A stretch of DNA of 17,640 nt from JANNXY01 sp964472605 (lineage in GTDB: Bacteria > Patescibacteriota > Minisyncoccia > Phycocordibacterales > CAIZIN01): the NCBI GenBank assembly GCA_964472605.1, contig CAYYLG010000015.1, positions 1-17,640 on the forward strand, given 5' to 3'. Below the pieces are notes generated by a model. It searched no databases. It worked only from the letters and a program-made list of their open reading frames with translations, and was not told where the DNA came from. A program made the translations under genes and the position numbers. How positions within the stretch are numbered: the stretch's first letter is position 1; each line of letters starts with the position of its first letter. This document shows positions 6,408 to 12,659 of the stretch, one piece after another.

Positions 6408-6428
6408 TACTGGAAATTCCTTCCAGTA
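6408..6428 (+). repeat. 8-bp inverted repeat at the start of the HTH transcript (operator candidate)
   Basis: TACTGGAA (6408-6415) and TTCCAGTA (6421-6428), perfect arms with 5 bases between. It sits a few bases past the predicted transcription start, where a repressor would block RNA polymerase. Autoregulation by the encoded HTH protein is a natural guess. As RNA it could also form a stable hairpin in the leader. Confidence 0.65.
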
Positions 6429-6458
6429 TGCACACAAAACCAAAAGAAACCTATACAG

Positions 6459-6875
6459 ATGATAAAAATCGAAGTTATCGGAGACTCAAGCGGAGCTAAA
6501 ACTCTGCGAGATGTCCTGATCCCAGCAATTCAAAGAGAGGGTTACAAATCCTTCGCTGAATTCGCAAGAGAGGTTGCCAAAATCACTGGCAATAAAGAGC
6601 ATAACGAGGTTGCCTGCATAAGCAGAATCAACACCGGAAAACAGGAAAAAGGCCTTGAGCACAATCGTATCCAAGCTTACGCAAGGATCCTGGGTATTCC
6701 AGAAAAAACTCTTAGCGACTTGAGTGTCGTTGGTGGCAATAGTTCTGGTGGCAAACCTTTCGAAATCGCTGAACAAACAGATGTAACGCAAATTCTCGAA
6801 GCGCTTCTGGAAAAACAGAAAAAGGTCACGGCTGAAGATGTGGTCAAAGAACTCCTTTGGAGGACACACTCCTAA
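6459..6875 (+). CDS. Xre-like helix-turn-helix protein
   Basis: 138 residues. The central part, about 30-90, fits an Xre/lambda-repressor fold: SFAEFAREVAKITG (helices 1-2), ACISRINTGKQEKGLEHN (recognition turn and loop) and IQAYARILGIPEKTLSDL (helices 4-5, the usual A-x-x-L-G-x-x). A Gly/Ser linker (VVGGNSSGGKP) joins a short C-terminal helical segment rich in Glu and Lys that may dimerise. The product probably binds DNA; target genes are unknown. A strong promoter and an inverted repeat lie just upstream, and a divergent DUF2384 gene faces it, so the two may form one regulatory unit. It has no Shine-Dalgarno sequence and is followed by a compound hairpin terminator. Confidence 0.75.
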   Translation: MIKIEVIGDSSGAKTLRDVLIPAIQREGYKSFAEFAREVAKITGNKEHNEVACISRINTGKQEKGLEHNRIQAYARILGIPEKTLSDLSVVGGNSSGGKPFEIAEQTDVTQILEALLEKQKKVTAEDVVKELLWRTHS

Positions 6876-6882
6876 CCAAACA

Positions 6883-6899
6883 GTGGGTTCAACTCCCAC
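6883..6899 (+). other. tRNA T-arm-like hairpin in the 3' UTR
   Basis: GTGGG TTCAACT CCCAC: a 5-bp stem, G53-C61-type closing pair and a 7-base loop that fits the T-loop consensus TTCRANY. It lies 7 nt after the HTH gene stop and is directly abutted by the terminator stem. No acceptor, D or anticodon arm can be built upstream, so this is not a complete tRNA. Confidence 0.6.
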
Positions 6900-6929
6900 A
6901 ACCTCGCAAGATTCGTTCTGCGGGGTTTT
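6900..6929 (+). terminator. Terminator of the HTH gene
   Basis: Stem AACCTCGCA/TGCGGGGTT (6900-6908 with 6919-6927, one G-U pair), 10-nt loop, then a T-rich tail. It abuts the T-arm-like hairpin with no gap. Confidence 0.75.
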
Positions 6930-6960
6930 ATATTTCTTAAAATTTAACAGATTCTCGATA

Positions 6961-6992
6961 TAACAATAATACGCTATAGCGTATTATTGTTA
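6961..6992. repeat. Perfect 32-bp palindrome
   Basis: Starts TAACAATAATACGC and reads identically on both strands, with centre CTATAG. It lies between the 3' ends of the convergent HTH gene and rplI, without a T-tail. It could form a 14-bp hairpin with a four-base loop, or be a symmetric protein-binding site. Confidence 0.9.
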
Positions 6993-7029
6993 GTTATGTG
7001 ATTAGAAGAGTTAAAAAATAGAGAATAAA

Positions 7030-7467
7030 TTATTTAACTTCAACAATAAGTTCACCGTTTACTCCGTGAGCATTAAGTTTAACTTTATATGAACTAACTT
7101 CTTTAATCGGTTGCTTGAGTTCAACCCAGTTTGGATTTAAGAAAATATTTCTGTCTGCCTTCAGAGCATTTACAATGTCACCTACATGAATAGATGCAAA
7201 GAGATGTCCCTTATCATTTGAATTTACCTTCATAACAAGAGGTTTTTGAGATAGTGATTGGAAAGTCTCTCTAGCAAGCTCTCTTTGGACATTATCATGA
7301 GCCTCCTTGGCTTTCACCTCTGCTTCATGCTTTAAAACGATTGCCGGAGTAGCTTCTATAGCAACTTTTCTAGGCAATAGATTATTTAAGGCATATCCAT
7401 CTGCCACCTGCTTTATATCTCCTTTCCTACCAACTGCCTTTACATCTTGAAGTAGTAAAACTTTCAT
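7030..7467 (-). CDS. rplI: 50S ribosomal protein L9
   Basis: 145 residues, full length. The N-terminal domain begins MKVLLLQDVKAVGRKGD and contains VADGYALNNLLPRKVA, the L9 signature; a connecting helix rich in A, K and E follows; the C-terminal domain holds GHLFASIHVGDI and ends GELIVEVK. L9 binds 23S rRNA at the base of the L1 stalk and helps maintain reading frame. Several Patescibacteria lineages lack L9, so its presence has taxonomic value. It follows the S41 protease by 9 nt and is probably cotranscribed; TAATGT-6 nt-ATG just upstream could give a second, leaderless message. Confidence 0.98.
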   Translation of the reverse strand: MKVLLLQDVKAVGRKGDIKQVADGYALNNLLPRKVAIEATPAIVLKHEAEVKAKEAHDNVQRELARETFQSLSQKPLVMKVNSNDKGHLFASIHVGDIVNALKADRNIFLNPNWVELKQPIKEVSSYKVKLNAHGVNGELIVEVK

Positions 7468-7476
7468 TCCTCTACA

Positions 7477-8655
7477 TTACTTCATTGACTTAACTATTTC
7501 AATAGCCTTCTCTAGCTGAGGATCACGTTTCGCCTTTGTATCTTCCTCGGTCATTTTAACCTCAATATCTGGCTCTACACCCTTTTCACTTATTGAATTA
7601 CCTTTCGGAGTTAGCCACCTAGCAATAGTAACTTTAACTGAAGCATCCTTGGTAATAGGTATTAACTCTTGAACAGAACCCTTACCAAAAGACTTCACTC
7701 CAACTAGTTTTGCTACTCCATTTTCAGAGAGTGCACCAGCAAGGATTTCTGAAGCAGATGCTGATCCTTCGTTTATAAGCACAACCACTTTCAATTTATT
7801 ATTAAATATATTGTATCCCTTACTCTTGATTATCTTTGGTTCTTTATTTTTACCAAAATCTTCTGAAACAATAGTCTTGCCTACAGGCAGAAACCAACTA
7901 GCGATATCAACTGATGCTTCCAAATATCCTCCTGGATTATTTCGAAGATCAATAATAAGTCTATTTGATTTTGTGTTTATGAATTCCTTTAGTGCAGATT
8001 TGAACTCTGTACTAGCTTGCGCAGAGAAATTGTATAAATGAATTATAAATACTCCATCCTTTGTCTCAGTACTAGTTGAAGGGATTTTAACTATACCTCT
8101 TACAATTGTTATAACCTCCTCTTTACCTTCTCTATCTATCGTGAGCTTAACAGATGTCCCAGCCTTACCACGGATAAGCTTCACCGCAACATTGGTTGTA
8201 AGACCTTTAGCATAAGTATCATCAATTTTTATAACCTTATCCCCCGCCTTCATGCCCGCCTTTTCAGCAGGACTACCTTTAAGTGGTGAGACAACGGTCA
8301 GATCACCTTCCTTTGTTTCAACTTCCATACCCACACCTTCGAAGTTTCCATGTATATCCTCTTCAAAACTCTTTAGCTCTTCTGGTGGGAAAAAGGTTGT
8401 ATAAGGATCACCAAGAGAATCCACAAGTCCACTTATGGCACCATAGACCTTGGCTTCATCAGAAATCTTTTTTGTAGAACTTGCAGGAACAAACTTCTCG
8501 TTTATCACATCCCAGGTTTTCCAAAACGCATCAATATTGGCACGCTCTGTAGCACCGATCGCCTGATGCGAACCGCTATCAAAACCGACATAGATACCTA
8601 GACCAAAAACTGCTAGGATAACACCAATAATTCCTGCGATTTTTAATTTATTCAT
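7477..8655 (-). CDS. S41 family C-terminal processing protease (CtpA-like)
   Basis: 392 residues, membrane-anchored. An N-terminal transmembrane anchor spans 5-24 (IAGIIGVILAVFGLGIYVGF). A cap region (DPYTTFFPPEE) leads to a PDZ domain at about 105-190 (GVGMEV, then SPAEKAGMKAGDKVIKID) and the protease core. The catalytic dyad is visible: Ser300 in INEGSASASEIL and Lys325 in KSFGKGSVQ. Other family blocks are IIDLRNNPGG (234-243) and TPKGNSISEKGVEPD. CtpA-type enzymes degrade or trim envelope proteins, in other bacteria often peptidoglycan hydrolases; the M23 and SLT-like proteins here are conceivable clients, which is inference. The gene is divergent from cysS with only 29 bp between starts and is followed by rplI. 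Confidence 0.96.
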   Translation of the reverse strand: MNKLKIAGIIGVILAVFGLGIYVGFDSGSHQAIGATERANIDAFWKTWDVINEKFVPASSTKKISDEAKVYGAISGLVDSLGDPYTTFFPPEELKSFEEDIHGNFEGVGMEVETKEGDLTVVSPLKGSPAEKAGMKAGDKVIKIDDTYAKGLTTNVAVKLIRGKAGTSVKLTIDREGKEEVITIVRGIVKIPSTSTETKDGVFIIHLYNFSAQASTEFKSALKEFINTKSNRLIIDLRNNPGGYLEASVDIASWFLPVGKTIVSEDFGKNKEPKIIKSKGYNIFNNKLKVVVLINEGSASASEILAGALSENGVAKLVGVKSFGKGSVQELIPITKDASVKVTIARWLTPKGNSISEKGVEPDIEVKMTEEDTKAKRDPQLEKAIEIVKSMK

Positions 8656-8661
8656 AGATTC

Positions 8662-8676
8662 TTAATATGATATACT
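8662..8676. promoter_or_regulatory. Back-to-back -10 boxes of the S41 gene and cysS
   Basis: Minus strand: TATTAA (8667-8662), 6 nt, ATG of the S41 gene. Plus strand: TATACT (8671-8676), 8 nt, ATG of cysS. The divergent starts are 29 bp apart, so each -35 region must overlap the other gene or promoter, and both messages would be leaderless or nearly so. Confidence 0.5.
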
Positions 8677-8684
8677 CTTAAACT

Positions 8685-10073
8685 ATGGATATCAAGCTAA
8701 AAAATACATTATCTGGAAAGGTTGAAACTTTCGTGCCGATAAATCCTGGCAAGGTCTCTATGTATCACTGTGGACCAACGGTTTATAACTACGCACATAT
8801 AGGAAATCTGCGTTCTTATGTCTTTGCAGACATTATTCGTAGAACATTTGAATACAATAATTATGACGTAAAACAGGTTATAAACATTACTGACTTTGGT
8901 CACCTGACTTCTGACGGTGATGAAGGTGATGACAAGATGACCAAAGGACTTCTACGCGAAGGAAAACCACTCACTCTTGAATCAATGCGAGAGCTTGGTC
9001 AAAAATATACTGAGGCCTTTGAAGACGATTTAAAGAAATTAAATATTGAACATCCCCATCATTTACCAAAAGCCAGTGATCATATAGGGGAAGATATAAA
9101 TTTAATACAGAAACTTTTAGATAAAGGATTTGTTTACCAAACTTCAGACGGATTATATTTCGATACTTCTAAAAAACCTGACTATGGCAAGCTTGGAAAT
9201 ATAAATATTGAAAAATTAAAAGAAGGCGCTCGCGTGGAGGCAAATAATGAAAAAAAGAATCCTACAGATTTCGCTGTGTGGAAACTTAATCCAAACTTTG
9301 GCTGGGAAGCTCCATGGGGCAAGGGCTTTCCTGGTTGGCATATAGAATGTTCTGCAATGGCCGAAAAGTATCTTGGAGAAACTTTTGATATTCACACCGG
9401 TGGAATAGACCATATCCCCGTGCATCATAATAATGAGATTGCTCAATCAGAATCTGCGAATGAAAAGCCGCTTGCAAACTATTGGCTTCATAATAATTTC
9501 ATAACTATTGATAGTCAGAAAATTTCAAAATCCCTGAGCAATGATATTTACTTAAAGGACTTAGAAGAAAAAAGTATAAATCCCCTAGCCTACAGGTACT
9601 GGCTTCTTACTTCACACTATTCATCTCTGGCCAACTTTACTTGGGAAGCACTTTCTGGTGCAAATGAAGCTTATAAAAAAATTATTAGATTCGTTGGAAG
9701 TGAAAATATCTCAGAGACAAGTAAATCTCCACTTAGTGAGTCTATTACTGTAAATTTATTTAATGATTTCAATTCACCAAATGCTATTGCTGAGATTTGG
9801 AATGTTATGAAAAATAATGATTTTACAAATCAGGAAAAAGTTTCAGCAATTCTCGAAGCTGATAAGATTCTTGGACTAGATTTATTAAATCAAGCAAAAA
9901 AACTTTTTGAAGTAATTGAAATCCCAATCGAAGTACAGACTCTAGCCAAAGAACGCGAAGAGGCCCGTAAGGACAAAGACTTCGCAAAATCAGACCTATT
10001 AAGGGATCAAATCAATTCACTTGGATATGATGTTAAAGACACTGAAAATGGTCAAACGGTCTCAAAAATCTAG
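8685..10073 (+). CDS. cysS: Cysteinyl-tRNA synthetase
   Basis: 462 residues, a complete class I enzyme that attaches cysteine to tRNA-Cys. The catalytic domain carries YHCGPTVYNYAHIGN, with zinc ligand C29 and the HIGN form of HIGH at 38-41. GWHIECSAM and the HHNNE segment supply further zinc ligands, and KISKS (279-283) is the KMSKS loop. The C-terminal helical DALR-type region ends with AKSDLLRDQINSLGYDVKDT, the usual family tail. Start chosen at the ATG at 8685, right before MDIKLKNTLSG. It precedes dnaB by about 94 nt; the gap contains a separate dnaB promoter. Confidence 0.98.
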   Translation: MDIKLKNTLSGKVETFVPINPGKVSMYHCGPTVYNYAHIGNLRSYVFADIIRRTFEYNNYDVKQVINITDFGHLTSDGDEGDDKMTKGLLREGKPLTLESMRELGQKYTEAFEDDLKKLNIEHPHHLPKASDHIGEDINLIQKLLDKGFVYQTSDGLYFDTSKKPDYGKLGNINIEKLKEGARVEANNEKKNPTDFAVWKLNPNFGWEAPWGKGFPGWHIECSAMAEKYLGETFDIHTGGIDHIPVHHNNEIAQSESANEKPLANYWLHNNFITIDSQKISKSLSNDIYLKDLEEKSINPLAYRYWLLTSHYSSLANFTWEALSGANEAYKKIIRFVGSENISETSKSPLSESITVNLFNDFNSPNAIAEIWNVMKNNDFTNQEKVSAILEADKILGLDLLNQAKKLFEVIEIPIEVQTLAKEREEARKDKDFAKSDLLRDQINSLGYDVKDTENGQTVSKI

Positions 10074-10082
10074 TTTGCTTAG

Positions 10083-10102
10083 TTATCCCCACCCTATCCA
10101 CC
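10083..10102 (+). promoter_or_regulatory. Two DnaA-box-like sequences upstream of dnaB
   Basis: TTATCCCCA (10083-10091) has one mismatch to the DnaA box TTATCCACA; CTATCCACC (10094-10102) has two. They lie about 35-50 bp before the dnaB -35 box. DnaA control of dnaB is possible but unproven. Confidence 0.25.
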
Positions 10103-10133
10103 ATTTGTCACAAAAATAGGCTTAAATCGTCTG

Positions 10134-10161
10134 TTGCAGACAATCCAAAAAGGTAGATAAT
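10134..10161 (+). promoter_or_regulatory. dnaB promoter (leaderless)
   Basis: TTGCAG (10134-10139), 16-bp spacer, GATAAT (10156-10161), then 6 nt to the ATG at 10168. The predicted start is the A of the ATG. A small inverted repeat, GTCTG/CAGAC (10129-10133 with 10137-10141), overlaps the -35 box. Confidence 0.65.
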
Positions 10162-10167
10162 ACATAT

Positions 10168-11544
10168 ATGTCGTCTATCCAATCTATTGGTATAAAAATC
10201 CCTCCACATTCTATCGATGCCGAGATGGCGGTTCTGGGATCTATTATGCTCCGTCCCGATGTTTTCCATGATGTTCTAGATATTACAAGGGAGGAATCTT
10301 TCTATGCTGATAAGCATCGTGTCATCTGGCGTGCAATGCACGAGCTATTTCAGAAGCACGAACCGATCGACCTACTTACGCTCTCTACAAGACTTCGTGA
10401 AAAAAACATGCTTGAAGCTATAGGTGGTGCAAGCTACCTAACAGAGCTTACAAACATTGTTCCATCATCAAGCAACGCTATGCATTATGCCGAAATGGTT
10501 CAAAAAAAATTTGTTATGCGAAAGCTTATAGAGGCTTCAGAAAACATTGGCACACTCGGCTATGATGAATCACTTGAAGTTGAAGGGATACTGGATAGTG
10601 CTTCTAAAAAGCTTTTTGAAGTAACAAACCTTACTGGTAGCGGTAATTTCACGGCCCTATCAGATGCGCTCGAGGAGGCTTGGGAGCGTCTGGATAGACT
10701 ACATCAGAGCAAGGATGATATTCGAGGTATTCCAACTGGCTTCAAAGCACTTGATAATAAACTAGCGGGTCTACAACGCTCAGACCTCATTATCCTAGCC
10801 GCTAGACCATCTTGTGGTAAAACTTCCCTAGCCATGGACATCGTACGTCATGCTGCTATTGCCAATAATCACCCAACGCTTTTCTTCTCACTTGAAATGA
10901 GTACCCAGCAACTAGTGGATCGTATGCTTGCCGCTGAGGCAAATGTGGACGCTTGGAAACTACGTACCGGTAAACTAAATGTTGAGACAGAGTTCATGCA
11001 GATTCGTGACAAGCTCGAGACATTATCCAAAGCACCAATATTCGTTGATGATCAAGCTGCAAATAACATTATGAAAATGCGCTCAGTAGCTCGTAGACTA
11101 AAGATGGAAAAGGGTCTTGACCTCATCGTTGTAGACTACCTCCAGCTCATGGCCCCAACCCAAGTAAAAGCTGGAGACAATGTGGTACAACAGATTACTG
11201 AAATTTCTCGCTCACTCAAGCAGTTAGCCAAGGAAATGAATGTACCTGTGCTTGCCCTATCACAGCTATCTCGTGCTGTAGAACAGCGTGGTGGAAGACC
11301 AAGACTCTCTGACCTACGTGACTCTGGATCTATCGAGCAAGATGCGGATGTAGTGATGTTTATCCATAAGGAGGAAAAATATGGAGATAATCCAGACCGT
11401 GCTACACCAGTTGAGCTTCTGATTGAAAAGCACAGAAATGGTTCAACAGGAACTGTGCACCTGGCCTTCGAAAGCAAGCAATCAAGATTTATTGAAGTCG
11501 ATCAGAGCTATGTAAACATGAATAAAGATGTAGCATCTTTTTAA
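10168..11544 (+). CDS. dnaB: Replicative DNA helicase DnaB
   Basis: 458 residues, full length; the hexameric helicase that unwinds DNA at the replication fork. The N-terminal domain (8-110) starts PPHSIDAEMAVLGSIMLRPD, a strong DnaB signature. The linker is followed by the RecA-like domain at about 180-450. Walker A is AARPSCGKTS (211-220), with Ala for the first Gly as is common in DnaB. Then come FFSLEMS (H1a), LDLIVVDYLQLM (Walker B/H2), LALSQLSRAVEQR (H3) and GSIEQDADVVMFIHK (H4). The end, FIEVDQSYV, is close to the usual family end. No Shine-Dalgarno sequence: the promoter points to a leaderless message. No intein is present, although dnaB is a common intein host. Confidence 0.99.
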   Translation: MSSIQSIGIKIPPHSIDAEMAVLGSIMLRPDVFHDVLDITREESFYADKHRVIWRAMHELFQKHEPIDLLTLSTRLREKNMLEAIGGASYLTELTNIVPSSSNAMHYAEMVQKKFVMRKLIEASENIGTLGYDESLEVEGILDSASKKLFEVTNLTGSGNFTALSDALEEAWERLDRLHQSKDDIRGIPTGFKALDNKLAGLQRSDLIILAARPSCGKTSLAMDIVRHAAIANNHPTLFFSLEMSTQQLVDRMLAAEANVDAWKLRTGKLNVETEFMQIRDKLETLSKAPIFVDDQAANNIMKMRSVARRLKMEKGLDLIVVDYLQLMAPTQVKAGDNVVQQITEISRSLKQLAKEMNVPVLALSQLSRAVEQRGGRPRLSDLRDSGSIEQDADVVMFIHKEEKYGDNPDRATPVELLIEKHRNGSTGTVHLAFESKQSRFIEVDQSYVNMNKDVASF

Positions 11545-11635
11545 ACTTACTTTTTCCGAGTACGCTGATTTTCTACTAAAAATCAGCTCAGTCCTCGCGC
11601 CGTCGCGCTGTGGAGCCTCTCAAAAGTAAGTTTAA
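11541..11635. repeat. Composite hairpin element A between dnaB and recR
   Basis: An outer 14-bp perfect inverted repeat (11541-11554 with 11622-11635; arm TTAAACTTACTTTT) encloses two parts. The first is a 9-bp hairpin, GCTGATTTT/AAAATCAGC (11564-11572 with 11579-11587). The second is a GC-rich core, CCTCGC-GCCG-TCGCGCT (11593-11609). The left arm includes the dnaB stop codon, and the right arm ends 8 bp before the likely recR -10 box TAAAAT (11643-11648). The whole would fold as a three-way junction in RNA. It may act as terminator, attenuator or mRNA-stability element, or be a small inserted repeat. A second element with the same core and order is at 17266-17346. Confidence 0.7.
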
Positions 11636-11657
11636 TTAGTGTTAAAATACAAATCAA

Positions 11658-12269
11658 ATGGGCCCAATAGACAAACTAACAGAATATTTCATGCATTTTC
11701 CTGGGATTGGACCACGCCAAGCCAAGCGTTTTGTGTATCATTTACTTACTCGCGATAAGGAAAGTCTAATTGATATGGCGAACCTAATCCGTGATGTTAA
11801 ATCATCTGTAAAAATTTGTGAGAACTGTTTCCGCTTTTTTGTAATTAAAAATTCAAACGGAAACGTCTGCAATATTTGCATAAGCGAAAGGAATCATGAA
11901 CTTCTCATGGTTGTACCTCGCGATAATGACCTGGAACAAATTGAGAAGACGAAAGCATTCAACGGATACTATTTTGTCCTTGGTGGCACATTACCAATTC
12001 TTGATAAGAATCCAGAATCAAGGATTCGTATTCGTAATTTAAAGAAAAGAATTGAAAAAGATAAAAATGTTTTAAAGGAAATCATCCTGGCTACCAACCT
12101 CAATCCAGAGGGCGAGCACACTATGGACTACATCGAGGAGGAATTGAAACCAATAATTGGTAATCTACCTATCAAAATCTCCCACCTTGGCCGTGGCATG
12201 TCGACTGGTAATGAAATCGAATACTCCGACCCCGAAACCCTCAAATATGCCCTCAAAAATAGATTCTAG
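11658..12269 (+). CDS. recR: Recombination mediator protein RecR
   Basis: 203 residues, full length; works with RecO (and RecF) to load RecA on gapped DNA. The helix-hairpin-helix is FPGIGPRQAKRF (14-25). The C4 zinc finger is CENCFRF and CNIC (C54, C57, C71, C74). The TOPRIM domain follows (80-175, FVLGGTLPILDKN, then EIILATNLNPEGEHT), and the C-terminus LGRGMSTGNEIEYSDPETL is the conserved Walker-B-like tail. One deviation: the TOPRIM glutamate in the usual VVE is replaced by Pro here (MVVPRDNDLEQIE). RecR TOPRIM is not known as a nuclease, so function may be kept. It likely has its own promoter with a very short leader (-10 TAAAAT at 11643-11648). Confidence 0.97.
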   Translation: MGPIDKLTEYFMHFPGIGPRQAKRFVYHLLTRDKESLIDMANLIRDVKSSVKICENCFRFFVIKNSNGNVCNICISERNHELLMVVPRDNDLEQIEKTKAFNGYYFVLGGTLPILDKNPESRIRIRNLKKRIEKDKNVLKEIILATNLNPEGEHTMDYIEEELKPIIGNLPIKISHLGRGMSTGNEIEYSDPETLKYALKNRF

Positions 12270-12299
12270 CTTATTTTATATATGTTTATTTAAAACTGC

Positions 12300-12327
12300 T
12301 TGACAAAGTATATGTATATGCTATACT
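12300..12327 (+). promoter_or_regulatory. Consensus promoter of the structured RNA
   Basis: TTGACA (12300-12305, perfect -35), 16-bp spacer, TATACT (12322-12327). The predicted start is about 12334. Together with the tRNA and HTH promoters it is among the strongest in the window, and no ORF of any length follows it in sense. Confidence 0.85.
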
Positions 12328-12333
12328 GTATAG

Positions 12334-12612
12334 GTAGTTAGCTGAGGTGGTAGATCAATCTCAGTTGGATGCGTAGCTTTCCCTTCCACAGCGAACGGAT
12401 AGCCCGAATACGACAAAAGTAGGCACCTTGCAAATTAATTCAACAAGTGTAGTCCAATGAAGCAGACTTCATGAAGGGTCGGACTGTAAGCAGAAAATAA
12501 GTCTTACATATGTAACCTTCGGGACGCGAATACACTGAGAGATGAGGATCTCTCTACAGCATACATTGACTACTGCTGTAATTAACCTAGATCGGAGATC
12601 TAGGTATTTCAT
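12334..12612 (+). ncRNA. Unassigned structured RNA of about 275 nt
   Basis: Noncoding stretch with its own consensus promoter and terminator and many short perfect hairpins. In order: CTGAG/CTCAG (12342-12346 with 12360-12364); CAC(C)TTG/CAAGTG (12424-12430 with 12444-12449); AGTCC/GGACT (12451-12455 with 12481-12485) enclosing ATGAAG-CAGA-CTTCAT (12457-12472); CC-TTCG-GG (12516-12523); GAGAGAT-GAGG-ATCTCTC (12537-12554); TACAGCA/TGCTGTA (12555-12561 with 12574-12580). The last two stems abut and lead to the terminator. Frames are broken by stops. I looked for the conserved cores of RNase P RNA, tmRNA (no T-arm, no tag ending in Ala-Ala), SRP RNA and 6S RNA and did not recognise any. It could be a diverged member of one of these or a lineage-specific RNA. 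Confidence 0.7.
12586..12612 (+). terminator. Terminator of the structured RNA
   Basis: Perfect 8-bp stem CCTAGATC/GATCTAGG (12586-12593 with 12597-12604), loop GGA, then TATTTCATTT. Confidence 0.75.
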
Positions 12613-12630
12613 TTAAAAAACAATCCTACA

Positions 12631-12657
12631 AAAAACCACCTAATCAGGTGGCTTTTT
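12631..12657. terminator. Bidirectional terminator before the APH-fold gene end
   Basis: Stem CCACCT/AGGTGG (12636-12641 with 12646-12651), loop AATC, A-run before, C and T5 after. It serves the minus-strand kinase gene and backs up the RNA terminator. Confidence 0.85.
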
Positions 12658-12659
12658 AT

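Noticed and set aside
6486..6899. Minus-strand ORF opposite the HTH gene
   Set aside because: It is a shadow of the HTH gene; its first residues (MGVEPT) simply reflect the T-arm-like hairpin read backwards.
6605..6907. A tmRNA using CGAGGTT at 6605 and AACCTCG at 6900 as acceptor stem
   Set aside because: The interval is a convincing HTH coding sequence, the acceptor would lack the G-U pair needed for alanine charging, and no tag frame is seen.
6883..7029. A permuted tmRNA or permuted tRNA built on the T-arm-like hairpin
   Set aside because: The required downstream D-arm and anticodon or tag-coding part is absent; the next 100 bases hold only a palindrome and AT-rich sequence.
12334..12612. 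RNase P RNA, tmRNA, SRP RNA, 6S RNA or a group I intron as identity of the structured RNA
   Set aside because: The conserved cores I know for these (such as the GAGGAAAGTCC and T-arm blocks) are not visible. A diverged member cannot be excluded without a covariance search.
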